The translations under genes were made by a program, and so were the position numbers. Source: an uncultured Prevotella sp. (GTDB lineage Bacteria > Bacteroidota > Bacteroidia > Bacteroidales > Bacteroidaceae). Taken from it: a DNA stretch of 18,465 nt. A model generated the notes under the pieces. That model was not told the DNA's origin. It did no database searches and saw only the letters and a list, made by a program, of their open reading frames with translations. The stretch lies in assembly GCA_900551985.1 (NCBI GenBank), contig URYG01000039.1, forward strand, positions 1-18,465. Direction: 5' to 3'. This document shows, in pieces, positions 1 to 6,606 of the stretch (within the stretch, counting starts at the first letter, position 1; each line of letters begins with the position of its first letter).

Positions 1-90
1 TTTGTGACAGTTGCCTTCTCCCTTAGACTGCCTGCCAATACCTATCCATCATCCTTCTGGTTACTATGCTTCATCCCAACATTCATAACA

Positions 91-134
91 AAGACACTTA
101 CTATTCATTATCAAGACACCCACTATTCACTATC
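91..134. repeat. Two-copy 22-bp imperfect tandem repeat
   Basis: Units 91-112 and 113-134 sit head to tail and differ at 3 of 22 positions (two adjacent t/c changes and one more). Each begins AAGACAC and contains ACTATTCA. The repeat lies in AT-rich non-coding DNA near the transposase remnant. No function is apparent; replication slippage is the simplest origin. Confidence 0.6.
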
Positions 135-216
135 CACATCGCCACATTTAAGCTTAGTCATCAATTACCATCTCAAAATAAAGAGATTTTTCCTTTCATA
201 CTTAACTCTCTTATTT

Positions 217-324
217 TCAGTACAATCCACATTCTGTGAAAGGAGTGTTGTTTCTTGTATGGAAGCCATACTGGAACATAGCTGCTTCTACGTTGTTGCG
301 TTTCTTCCGTTCTTCAAACGGTAA
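217..324 (-). pseudogene. Possible C-terminal remnant of an IS transposase
   Basis: Read on the minus strand, the frame ending with TGA at 219-217 encodes about 35 residues, including KKRNNVEAAMFQYGFHTRNN. This pattern (R-N-N-V-E-A-x-M-F-Q-x-G-[FY]-H-x-R-N) resembles, from memory, the C-terminal part of DDE transposases of Bacteroidetes insertion sequences. The frame has no start codon and is closed by a stop at 357-355, so at best only a scrap of the gene remains. I see no terminal inverted repeats or target-site duplication. The family assignment rests on recognising a short motif and is tentative; chance coding is the alternative. Confidence 0.35.
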
Positions 325-361
325 TATCTTTTTATGTTTGTAACTAATTGGATTTCAACTA

Positions 362-393
362 CAAAGATACAAATAATATCGGAGATTACCAAC
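362..393 (-). promoter_or_regulatory. Minus-strand Bacteroidetes-type promoter-like pair
   Basis: On the minus strand, TATCTTTG (369-362) matches the TAnnTTTG -7 consensus. GTTG (393-390) lies 20 nt upstream, one mismatch from the TTTG -33 element. It would drive transcription towards the transposase remnant, so it may be the leftover promoter of a lost gene. Confidence 0.3.
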
Positions 394-595
394 TTTTTTA
401 GGCACTATTTTTATCCCGAACTGAGGTAACCGTTAGGACAAGACTTGGAACGCGTCTTCCAGGTTCATTTGAATCACAATCCGAAAGTTCGCCTAATCCG
501 GAAAATTCGATAGAAATCGCTTTATGCGGAAAGTGGATAAATAGTTGATTTTATGTTTTTTAACGCATAATAGCGCGTTTTTTCGAAAAAAAGTG

Positions 596-603
596 TATTT
601 TTG
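596..603 (+). promoter_or_regulatory. -7 element upstream of the first NVEAL gene
   Basis: TATTTTTG fits the Bacteroidetes -7 consensus TAnnTTTG and lies about 40-50 nt before the candidate start codons at 642 and 651. No TTTG is found 19-21 nt upstream, so the -33 part is weak or missing. The call rests on the -7 element and its position alone. Confidence 0.35.
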
Positions 604-650
604 TGCCCATTATTATAAACATTTGCTATTAATCTTTTGATATGTTACTT

Positions 651-918
651 ATGAAAGAAATCAAAATTGTAGGTACTTTTTGTACTGGTGTTGTGCTTGT
701 TATATTGAGCATGTATTATATGAGTAGAAATTCTACTATTAGCGACCAAGTCTTTTTGGATAATATAGAGGCTTTGTCGGGCGGAGAGAATGGTGGGGGA
801 GATTGTTAAATGCTATTGTAAGATCCATTGGTTTTCTCCTAATGTTTGCTCAGTTAATGCTGATGGTGGATATTGTGGCGGAGATCCATGTGCTAATCAC
901 GATGGAAATTGTAGATAA
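651..918 (+). pseudogene. NVEAL-family peptide precursor, frameshifted
   Basis: The N-terminal part starts at ATG 651 (alternative in-frame ATG 642). It has a short basic end, a hydrophobic segment (GVVLVILSMYY) and the family hallmark NIEALSGGENGGG, followed by a stop at 807-809 after Asp-Cys. In the +1 frame the sequence continues smoothly to TAA 916-918, with a tail containing KCYCK, NVC, GGYCGGDPC and NCR. That gives six cysteines, just what NVEAL precursors tend to carry. Removing one G from the G5 run at 795-799 gives a single 88-residue protein with linker GGEIVKCYCK. The gene is therefore broken by a one-base indel, or is read by slippage, or the base is a sequencing error. NVEAL proteins are exported small proteins of unknown role in Bacteroidales. 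If unrepaired, only a 52-residue product without the cysteine-rich tail is made. Confidence 0.65.
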
Positions 919-931
919 CTGATTTTGTTCT

Positions 932-957
932 GATTCTCTATCCATACGTAGAGAATC
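932..957 (+). promoter_or_regulatory. Hairpin between peptide gene and propeller gene
   Basis: A perfect 9-bp inverted repeat (GATTCTCTA 932-940, TAGAGAATC 949-957) with an 8-nt loop sits 14 bases after the peptide stop and 16 before the next start codon. It lacks a T-tract, so it is not a classical terminator. An RNA-processing, mRNA-stability or partial attenuation element is the more likely reading. A hairpin occupies the equivalent position in the second cassette. Confidence 0.5.
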
Positions 958-973
958 CTAAAAAATAGAAGAT

Positions 974-2101
974 ATGAAGAAATATATTGTTGTTATGTTA
1001 TTCTCTTTTTTAATGGCTTCTTGTGGTCAAGAAACTGAGAAGATTCATTTAGGGGAAAATTTAAGAGACAAATGCCATTTAGTTTGTATGGACTCATTGA
1101 AAATAGTAGCCGATAGTTTAAGCGGTAACGGAAATTTCTATATGAAAGATTCTGTCTTGACTTTTGCCGATATGACTTTGTGTACTTTGTTTCATTTTAA
1201 TTTAAATAATTGTAAAGAACTTGGGCATAATTTTGATAAAGGAAATGGAAGAAACGAATTTTCGTCTTTGATGTATGCTTATCCTATCAATGGTTCAGAT
1301 AAGTATTATGCAATGGACAGTTCTTTAGGCTTCTATATTTATGATGACAGAAAAGGGCAAATAGATAAAATATCAAAATTAGACTTTGGTTGGAATGATA
1401 AAAAGCAGGATTTTGACTCACCTGCTCTGTACAACCTAATGTATATGACAGAATTCGGTATGAATATCTCTAAGGTAAATGATTCGACCTTGATGCTTCC
1501 TGTGTCAATAATAGATAGAAATTTAACCAATATTACCAAGAAACGGTATGAGGAGGGGCATATTTTTGCTGAAGTTAATTCTAATAATTTTAAGGTGACA
1601 AAGGTCTTTGGTAATTTTCCTGACATCTTTAAGGAGAAACCGTCTAATATGTTGGAGTTTTTTCAATATGATAAAATTGGTGATACTTTGTATGTAAATC
1701 ATTCCGTTGATTCACTGGTGTATGTTTATAAATACCCAGACAAGTTGTTATATACGATTGGTTTTGAGGCGCAGGGTGCCAAGCGTGATTATCCAGAACG
1801 GTTGGTTAAAGATCATTCTGTTTTTAAGGAAGATGTTGCAAAATTAAGCATAAATTCTGGATTAAAATTTGATAATGGATATTTGGTAAGAACCGTAATG
1901 CTGAATATGCTTACAGGGGAAACAGTTATGCAAATATATTCTAAAGATAATCTTGTCGGTGAATTTAAAATGCCATCAATGTTTAAATATTTAGGATATT
2001 ACAATGGCTATTTTTATGGAATTTCCCTTTTGCCAAGGCAAGAAAATGATAAGTTCTATTATATGAGATATAAGTTTAAATTGGCTATAAATGAAAAGTA
2101 A
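974..2101 (+). CDS. DUF4221/BF3164-like beta-propeller lipoprotein
   Basis: This 375-residue protein starts with a lipoprotein signal (basic MKK, hydrophobic core, M-A-S-C with lipidated Cys17), so it should be anchored in the cell envelope. The rest alternates short beta-strand-like runs with polar turns. The stretch VYKYPDKLLYTIGFEAQGAKRDYPE, read here as KLLYTIGFEAQGAKRDYP, is of the kind seen in Bacteroidetes DUF4221/BF3164-type lipoproteins predicted to form a six-bladed propeller. I see no catalytic motif. The gene follows an NVEAL peptide gene by 55 bases, as another propeller gene does near 3564 and a third near 18237, so it is probably a functional partner of the peptide. Its stop overlaps the start of a truncated lipoprotein frame at 2091 by 11 bases, suggesting it once headed a longer operon. 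Family placement is moderate; function is unknown. Confidence 0.7.
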   Translation: MKKYIVVMLFSFLMASCGQETEKIHLGENLRDKCHLVCMDSLKIVADSLSGNGNFYMKDSVLTFADMTLCTLFHFNLNNCKELGHNFDKGNGRNEFSSLMYAYPINGSDKYYAMDSSLGFYIYDDRKGQIDKISKLDFGWNDKKQDFDSPALYNLMYMTEFGMNISKVNDSTLMLPVSIIDRNLTNITKKRYEEGHIFAEVNSNNFKVTKVFGNFPDIFKEKPSNMLEFFQYDKIGDTLYVNHSVDSLVYVYKYPDKLLYTIGFEAQGAKRDYPERLVKDHSVFKEDVAKLSINSGLKFDNGYLVRTVMLNMLTGETVMQIYSKDNLVGEFKMPSMFKYLGYYNGYFYGISLLPRQENDKFYYMRYKFKLAINEK

Positions 2102-2168
2102 GTTTTTTTTATTATTGACAATGTTACTTATAATTTGTTGTCAGAATCATACAGGTCTTAGACTTTAG
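2091..2168 (+). pseudogene. Truncated lipoprotein start
   Basis: A 25-codon frame begins at ATG 2091, overlapping the end of the preceding gene. It encodes MKSKFFLLLTMLLIICCQNH and then stops after LRL. The basic start, long hydrophobic core and I-I-C-C-Q are a typical Bacteroidetes lipoprotein signal, but the mature protein is missing. About 30 bases after the stop, DNA copied from the transglutaminase gene begins. The simplest reading is that a lipoprotein gene lost its body when the downstream fragment was joined on. A tiny functional peptide cannot be excluded. Confidence 0.5.
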
Positions 2169-2200
2169 CTTTTTCTTTCCAAGTGGAAATTAGTACAACA

Positions 2201-2363
2201 AGTATTTATAATTTGAAATGAAACAAACCCTATTAGCTCTCTTCCTGTTGCTCTTGGCAGCATGTTCTGTGGTGGACTCTGGCGAACAACGTCTGGAGTC
2301 TGCCTTGGAATTTGCTGGCAGAAACCGTGGGGAATTGGAGAAGGTATTGGAACATAAGATGAT
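2201..2363 (+). repeat. Direct repeat of the transglutaminase gene 5' end
   Basis: Bases 2201-2363 match 4635-4801. The match includes 17 bases ahead of the start codon and the first 46 codons. Within the 138 coding bases from the ATG there are 11 substitutions (about 92% identity), followed by a 4-base deletion (TATA at 4790-4793 is missing) and then loss of similarity. A copied leader plus signal sequence points to duplication of a longer segment followed by deletion. Confidence 0.9.
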
Positions 2364-2388
2364 AGAGCAAACCAGATATGTTTGCTAA
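2218..2388 (+). pseudogene. Truncated copy of the transglutaminase-like lipoprotein gene
   Basis: The frame starts MKQTLLALFLLLLAACSVVD and closely tracks the first 46 residues of the 641-residue protein encoded at 4652, including the lipoprotein signal with Cys16. A 4-base deletion after codon 46 shifts the frame. Ten unrelated residues follow before TAA at 2386-2388, and the transglutaminase core is absent. It is a remnant of a second copy of the gene, next to the truncated lipoprotein frame and just before the promoter of the next cassette. Translation would give a 56-residue lipopeptide with no evident activity. Confidence 0.85.
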
Positions 2389-2422
2389 TGAACCAAAAAA
2401 GCATCTAAAATTCCTTAATTGT

Positions 2423-2454
2423 TTTGGAAGGTATGCTAATTTTTCTTATATTTG
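2423..2454 (+). promoter_or_regulatory. Bacteroidetes promoter of cassette B
   Basis: TTTG (2423-2426) and TATATTTG (2447-2454, consensus TAnnTTTG) are 20 nt apart, which is ideal for sigma-ABfr. Transcription would start around 2460, so the thioredoxin-like gene must begin at ATG 2480 and not at the in-frame ATG 2378. The context TTTGGAAG and TTTGCAAA recurs at 17314-17348 ahead of the paralogous gene. Confidence 0.7.
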
Positions 2455-2479
2455 CAAAAATAAAAATATAAATCAAATT

Positions 2480-3025
2480 ATGGAAAAGAAGCTAACCCTT
2501 TCAATGTTGCTAGTAAGCATAATGTTTTGTCTTTCTGGATGTAACTCGGAAATAAAAAAGGTAGAGTCGCATCTAGATCAGATGTTGGCTTCGCCTGTTA
2601 TTCTCAAATTTGAACAAATGCAATGCCGAAAAGTTCCTTTGGCAGAAAATACAAAGGATTATCGAATGGTTGTCTTTGTGGATTCTACAGAATGCACTCC
2701 TTGTTCTTTAAGCAAACTTCGTTTTTGGAATCCATTGATTAAGGAGTCTCGAATGAAGAAGATAAGCATTGACTATATTTTCATTGTTGCCCCTAAGCAA
2801 TCTGAAATGGAAGACATCAATCTAGAGTTAGGCATCACAGATTTGCAAAGTTCTATATATTTGGATACTGCATACGTTTTTAGAAATCAAAATCCGTCTA
2901 TTCCTAATGAACGAAAATATCATTCTTTTCTCCTTGATAAGAATGATAGAATCGTATTTGTAGGAAGCCCTGTTGACAATGATAAAATTAAAGCAATCTA
3001 TGGAAAGACCATAGGTGTTAAATAA
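2480..3025 (+). CDS. Thioredoxin-like CxxC lipoprotein
   Basis: The 181-residue product has a lipoprotein signal ending L-S-G-C (Cys21). Its central strand VVFVDSTECTPCSLSKLRFW carries a C72-T-P-C75 motif placed as in thioredoxin/TlpA-fold proteins (strand, CxxC, helix). Later pieces, ITDLQSSIYLDT and KYHSFLLDKNDRIVFVGSP, look like the closing strands of that fold. A further cysteine, C49 in MQCRKVPL, is conserved in its paralogue at 17380. The likely place is the periplasm or envelope, with a thiol-disulfide role. The next gene, 23 bases downstream, encodes a peptide with seven cysteines in its tail, a plausible substrate. The start at 2480 is chosen over 2378 because of the lipoprotein signal and the promoter between them. 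Enzymatic activity is inferred from fold and motif only. Confidence 0.75.
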   Translation: MEKKLTLSMLLVSIMFCLSGCNSEIKKVESHLDQMLASPVILKFEQMQCRKVPLAENTKDYRMVVFVDSTECTPCSLSKLRFWNPLIKESRMKKISIDYIFIVAPKQSEMEDINLELGITDLQSSIYLDTAYVFRNQNPSIPNERKYHSFLLDKNDRIVFVGSPVDNDKIKAIYGKTIGVK

Positions 3026-3048
3026 CAACTAATTAATGTTAACTATTT

Positions 3049-3300
3049 ATGAACAAAAAACTTTTAGGTGTAGCTTGCCTTGCGATAGCATGTGCTGGTG
3101 GGTTAGTTTTTTCTAGTCAAATCTTTGCGACACCATCAAATGATGTGATGATGCAAAATGTGGAGGCTCTCAGTGACTCGGAAGGGAGTGGTGCGAAATG
3201 CCCAAAAGGTTGTAGAAGCATCGGCTGGGGAACTGATAAAATTTTGGAGTGTGATTGTAATTATGATCATTTTTCATGTTGTAATTTGTGGGGATGTTAA
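3049..3300 (+). CDS. NVEAL-family peptide precursor, cysteine-rich
   Basis: The 83-residue precursor has a basic start (MNKK), a hydrophobic segment (about residues 5-26), the motif NVEALSDSE (37-45), a Ser/Gly linker, and a tail with seven cysteines at 51, 55, 68, 70, 77, 78 and 83 (including KCPKGC, ECDC and SCC), ending in Cys. NVEAL proteins (Pfam NVEAL) are small Bacteroidales proteins of about this length, and their function is unknown. The layout suggests export through Sec, possible trimming near NVEAL, and a disulfide-stabilised tail. The gene directly follows the CxxC lipoprotein and precedes a propeller lipoprotein, the order seen again at 17380-18465. Whether the product is a toxin, signal or structural peptide cannot be told from sequence. 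Confidence 0.85.
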   Translation: MNKKLLGVACLAIACAGGLVFSSQIFATPSNDVMMQNVEALSDSEGSGAKCPKGCRSIGWGTDKILECDCNYDHFSCCNLWGC

Positions 3301-3356
3301 TTGCAGAGTCCACTTGAAAAAGTCAGAGCACTATCAATCTGAAAGTTAAACAACGA

Positions 3357-3380
3357 AAAGAAGCCTAAAATAGGTTCTTT
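3357..3380 (+). terminator. Imperfect hairpin after the peptide gene
   Basis: AAAGAAGCCT (3357-3366) pairs with AGGTTCTTT (3372-3380) across a 5-nt loop, with one bulged G. The right arm ends TTCTTT but has no long U-tract. It could stabilise the 3' end of the short peptide mRNA or act as a weak terminator. Confidence 0.35.
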
Positions 3381-3508
3381 CATGCAATGAATTTCATACA
3401 GAATGATTCCTTTTATGCTTTTAAGTTTTAAACTGTAAGCATTTTGAGATACCCCTCTGTTTTGATGGCACTTTTTCAAGGTGACTCATTGCTCTAGTGT
3501 GATTTTGA

Positions 3509-3556
3509 AATCTACAACGCAAAATTTGCGTTGTAGATTAAATTAATTTTTTTTTT
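3509..3556 (+). terminator. Perfect 15-bp palindrome followed by T10 tract
   Basis: AATCTACAACGCAAA (3509-3523) and its exact complement TTTGCGTTGTAGATT (3525-3539) flank a single base. A run of ten T follows at 3547-3556 after AAATTAA. As RNA this is a long stem with a U-tract, so a terminator or attenuator between the peptide gene and the propeller gene at 3564 is likely. As DNA the near-perfect symmetry would also suit a dimeric regulator. The T-run ends only 7 bases before the start codon, so the element may also influence translation. Confidence 0.6.
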
Positions 3557-3563
3557 AAAATTT

Positions 3564-4610
3564 ATGAAGAATAATACATTAAATAAAAGTCAAAAAGTAG
3601 TATTTGCTTATCTTATATTTATTTTTATGAATTGTTGCATGTTAATTTCTTGTGACAAATCTAGAGATAAGGAATCTAATATTGCGAAGTTTCAACAGAA
3701 GGTTGAGATAAAACCTTCTGTAACTTACATTGATAATGCATCCAAACAACTTGATTTGGTGTTAATGGACAAATACTATGTGGTTCAAAATGATGTGGAG
3801 GCTCATCAAAAACAACTTTCTGTTTACGACAAGGTGACAAACAAATATCTTTATGGTTTTGCGATAAAGGGACATGGAAAAAACGAAACCATGGCTATGG
3901 ATATGGTGCAAAATCCGAATGGAGATACTTTGGAAATAATAGATCAGGCTAAATACAAAATTTTGAAGTATAAAGTAACTTCTCAAAAGGCAATCTTTAT
4001 TGCCAGCAAGTCTCTGAAACTCCCTTTTGTCGGACCTTTACAAGAAGTGTATAGAGTAAATGACTCCATCCTCATTTTTAATACTTTGGATCGTGATTTG
4101 CAGACGTATAACGAAAAGAAGGAAAAATCTGTATTTGTTTATAATATGCTTGATAGCTTGGGGCTGGATGCAGAACACCGAAATTTTGCAGATTATCATT
4201 TTGCTTACAAAAAAAATAAGATTTGTATCGGTTTTAGGTTTATAAATGCAATAGCTGTGGGTGGTGTTGACAACTTTGGAGAAATTAAAATTTCTGAGAT
4301 CAAAGCTGTAAAGGACAAAATCGATTTGTCTGGTTCCAAAAGAATATACTACTCGTTTGTAGATATGAATGACAGTAATATTCTGGCTCAGTATATGGGG
4401 TATGAGCCTGGTTTTATCTCAAAGGCATCTAACTATAAGTTGTATAGTCCTAAATTTGAGATTGAAATATATTCTCTAAATTTAATCCCATACAAGCACA
4501 TAGTTCCAAAAACAGATGTTCTACGGTGTAAGATAAATCCTAACGAACATTGTTTTTATTCTTGGAATCCATTGGATGCCAAAGAAAATTTGCTAAAATT
4601 CAATTATTAG
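3564..4610 (+). CDS. BF3164/TolB-like six-bladed beta-propeller lipoprotein
   Basis: The 348-residue protein has a long lipoprotein signal (residues 1-30) ending L-I-S-C with Cys30, followed by the charged stretch DKSRDKES. The region VVQNDVEAHQKQLSVYDKVT, then GFAIKGHGKNETMAMDMVQN, follows the pattern of TolB-like BF3164 lipoproteins: a blade ending VYD, then a K-G-H-G-x-x-E loop where related propellers read G-x-G-P-x-E. Later segments repeat the strand-turn pattern. Such proteins are thought to be envelope binding scaffolds; no catalytic residues are seen. It lies behind a strong palindrome and T-tract after the NVEAL gene, so its expression may be damped relative to the peptide. The transglutaminase-like gene follows 41 bases later. 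Family confidence is fair; the ligand is unknown. Confidence 0.75.
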   Translation: MKNNTLNKSQKVVFAYLIFIFMNCCMLISCDKSRDKESNIAKFQQKVEIKPSVTYIDNASKQLDLVLMDKYYVVQNDVEAHQKQLSVYDKVTNKYLYGFAIKGHGKNETMAMDMVQNPNGDTLEIIDQAKYKILKYKVTSQKAIFIASKSLKLPFVGPLQEVYRVNDSILIFNTLDRDLQTYNEKKEKSVFVYNMLDSLGLDAEHRNFADYHFAYKKNKICIGFRFINAIAVGGVDNFGEIKISEIKAVKDKIDLSGSKRIYYSFVDMNDSNILAQYMGYEPGFISKASNYKLYSPKFEIEIYSLNLIPYKHIVPKTDVLRCKINPNEHCFYSWNPLDAKENLLKFNY

Positions 4611-4651
4611 AATATTCTGTTAAATAACGGATATAGTATTTATGATTTGAA

Positions 4652-6577
4652 ATGAAACAAACCCTATTAGCTCTCTTCCTGCTGTTCTTGACAGCATGTT
4701 CTGTGGTGGACTCTGGCGAACAACGCCTAGAGTCTGCCTTGGAATTTGCTAGCAAGAACCGTGGGGAACTGGAGAAAGTGTTGGAACATTATAAAGATGA
4801 TTCCCAAAAACTAGAGGCTGCTAAGTTCCTGATTCGCAATATGCCCCATTGGTATAGTTACGAGGGTGCTCCGTTAGACTCCTTGAAGAATATACTAGCA
4901 ACAGCCTACAAGAATCCTAAAGTGGGTGATATGAGCGAGATTGGAGGAAGTCAATGGCGTTATTACCCATTTGAGTCATTGCCAAAGGTATATGATGCTC
5001 AGGTTATCAAGGCAGACTATTTAATAGACAACATAGATAAGGCTTTTGATGATTGGAAAAGGTATCCTTGGAATAAACATTTAAGTTTTGAGGATTTCTG
5101 TGAATTGTTGTTGCCTTATCGTATCGCTAACGAACCATTAACAAACTGGAGGTCATTATATAAGGCATATTATGGCTCTTTGCTCGATTCTCTTTACCGT
5201 GGTAGTGATGTTGTAGAGGCTTGCCGCATAATCAATGAGCATATTTCCCAACAAAGAATTGAATATTACTCACATTTCTCAGCTCCACATTTAGAGGCGA
5301 CTTTCTTGTTCTCAACCAAGTTTGGTACTTGCCGTGAGAGTTGCGACATCGGGCTGTATGCTATGCGCTCTTGTGGCATTCCTGTGGCTATTGATGCATT
5401 TATGTACGCAAATCATACTTCACACCAATGGCTTGCGTTAAGAGATACTACTGGTCGTTATATACAATTCGGATTTGATGACCTTGTGCCTACACGCAAG
5501 CTTCCTCATTCTGATGGGCGTAAGAAAGGTAAAGTGTATAGAAGCTGTTTTGGATTGCAAGAAGATCAAGTAAGGAAGTTTGGAGATGTCTCTGAAATAC
5601 CATTAGAAATGAGAAATTTCTTCCGACATGATGTCACAGATAATTATTTCGGAAAAAACCATGTGGAGATTCCTTTGAACATGCAAGAGGAGCGAGTCTA
5701 TCTCGGAATATTCTCACCTCAAGGCTGGACTCCAATTGATGTAGGAGTATGTGAAGGTAAGAAGGTGCGGTTTGATAATATCGAACCAAATTTTATTTAT
5801 CAGCCTATATGTTATGATGCTGCTAATGGCAAATGTATTCCTGTGGGGTATCCATTTGTTTTTTATTCAGGAAATAGAAAGTGCAGAATTTTAAAACCGA
5901 TTTCTGGAAGTTATGTCGATATGGTATTGTCTAGGAAGATGCCCTTAGGCAAATTGTTTGCTGAGAGGCTTTGGCATCCTATCATAGGATCAAGCATAGA
6001 GGCAAGCGTGGATGAAAGTTTTGTACAGGCAAAAAAGTTGTATGAATTTCGAGATACTTTGGATTATAGCAATCTGAAGATACGAGTTTCTGATAGGCGT
6101 TGTTTTCGCTATCTGCGTTATAATGCTCCTAAAAAAGCGCCAATGGAATTGGCTGATTTGGATATTTATGAGGATTCCTTATGTAGGAAGCCTATAGTCT
6201 TGAAATTGCTTACACCAGTGGATTCTACTTATAAACCAGAGAATGTAACAGACCATGATATGTTGACAGCCTTTTATTGTGGGCAGCATAAAAGTTTAAC
6301 CTATGAGCTGGATACTCCGTCTTCCATTCGGTGTGTAGATTTCTATCCTCGAACAGATGGAAATTTCGTGTGGGCTGGCGATACATACGAACTCTTATAT
6401 TATGCTGGTGACAAAGGATGGGTATCATTGGGTAAGACTGTAGCTACAGGCAAGACAGTGGCTTTCCGTGGTCCCAAGAATGCCTTGTTTTGGCTTCGAG
6501 ACTTGACACAAGGCAAGGAAGAACAGGTGTTTTTCTATGAAAATGGGAAGCAGGTGTTTAGTTACGATATAAAATAA
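4652..6577 (+). CDS. Transglutaminase-like lipoprotein with C-terminal beta-sandwich
   Basis: The 641-residue protein begins with a lipoprotein signal ending L-T-A-C (Cys16) and a helical N-terminal region. The transglutaminase/cysteine-protease-like core shows FGTCRESCD (Cys227, with a second Cys at 231), SCGIPV, SHQW (His258) and FGFDDL (Asp276/277), consistent with a C-H-D triad. About residues 440-641 look like a galactose-binding/discoidin-like sandwich: RYLRYNAP, DHDMLTAFYCG, RCVDFYPRTDGNFVWAGDTYELLYY, written here in part, and ALFWLRDL. In Bacteroidales such proteins are envelope lipoproteins that may cleave or cross-link peptides or glycopeptides; the substrate is unknown. The 5' end exists as a degenerate copy at 2201-2363. 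The position downstream of an NVEAL peptide makes that peptide a candidate substrate, by inference only. Confidence 0.75.
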   Translation: MKQTLLALFLLFLTACSVVDSGEQRLESALEFASKNRGELEKVLEHYKDDSQKLEAAKFLIRNMPHWYSYEGAPLDSLKNILATAYKNPKVGDMSEIGGSQWRYYPFESLPKVYDAQVIKADYLIDNIDKAFDDWKRYPWNKHLSFEDFCELLLPYRIANEPLTNWRSLYKAYYGSLLDSLYRGSDVVEACRIINEHISQQRIEYYSHFSAPHLEATFLFSTKFGTCRESCDIGLYAMRSCGIPVAIDAFMYANHTSHQWLALRDTTGRYIQFGFDDLVPTRKLPHSDGRKKGKVYRSCFGLQEDQVRKFGDVSEIPLEMRNFFRHDVTDNYFGKNHVEIPLNMQEERVYLGIFSPQGWTPIDVGVCEGKKVRFDNIEPNFIYQPICYDAANGKCIPVGYPFVFYSGNRKCRILKPISGSYVDMVLSRKMPLGKLFAERLWHPIIGSSIEASVDESFVQAKKLYEFRDTLDYSNLKIRVSDRRCFRYLRYNAPKKAPMELADLDIYEDSLCRKPIVLKLLTPVDSTYKPENVTDHDMLTAFYCGQHKSLTYELDTPSSIRCVDFYPRTDGNFVWAGDTYELLYYAGDKGWVSLGKTVATGKTVAFRGPKNALFWLRDLTQGKEEQVFFYENGKQVFSYDIK

Positions 6578-6606
6578 ACAGATAAGTATCAATAAAACAG
6601 ATAAGT
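6578..6606 (+). repeat. 10-bp direct repeat overlapping a GTG start
   Basis: ACAGATAAGT occurs at 6578-6587 and again at 6597-6606, 19 bases apart. The second copy runs into the GTG start codon at 6605. A short tandem duplication probably gave rise to the spacer; no regulatory role is evident. Confidence 0.6.

Larger units (their letters stand above)
1..641. other. Left intergenic region without an intact gene
   Basis: No convincing intact gene is seen in these 641 bases on either strand. The plus-strand open frame that starts at 4 lacks Bacteroidales codon character, a recognisable family and a promoter, so I regard it as non-coding. The stretch holds a 22-bp tandem repeat (91-134), a probable transposase remnant on the minus strand (217-324), a minus-strand promoter-like pair (362-393) and the -7 element of the first plus-strand gene (596-603). 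A weak hairpin lies near 438-462: TGGAA and TTCCA flank a 6-nt loop, extended by A-T, C-G and a wobble pair. The inverted pair TTATGCG (522-528) and CGCATAA (564-570) is also present, with no assigned role. Confidence 0.6.
3301..3563 (+). other. Intergenic region after the peptide gene
   Basis: These 263 bases contain no gene I can support. They hold two hairpins, one imperfect (3357-3380) and one long and perfect with a T-run (3509-3556). No TTTG/TAnnTTTG promoter pair is evident ahead of the gene at 3564, so that gene probably depends on readthrough from the upstream promoter, or on a promoter I do not recognise. Confidence 0.55.

Noticed and set aside
4..324. 106-codon plus-strand open frame at the left edge
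   Set aside because: No family, no promoter or convincing start context, and composition typical of AT-rich spacer; the minus strand of the same DNA shows the more convincing transposase-like motif.
2383..2394. Similarity of GCTAATGAACCA to a segment near 5127 in the transglutaminase gene, suggesting the truncated copy continues after an internal deletion
   Set aside because: Only about 11 of 12 bases match and the flanks do not; chance is sufficient.
2378..2479. N-terminal extension of the thioredoxin-like lipoprotein to ATG 2378
   Set aside because: It would place 34 residues ahead of a clear lipoprotein signal and would begin upstream of the promoter at 2423-2454.
3049..3300. NVEAL precursor as a double-glycine-leader bacteriocin
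   Set aside because: No GG cleavage motif at the proper place and no peptidase-containing ABC transporter in the window; the hydrophobic N-terminus fits Sec export better.
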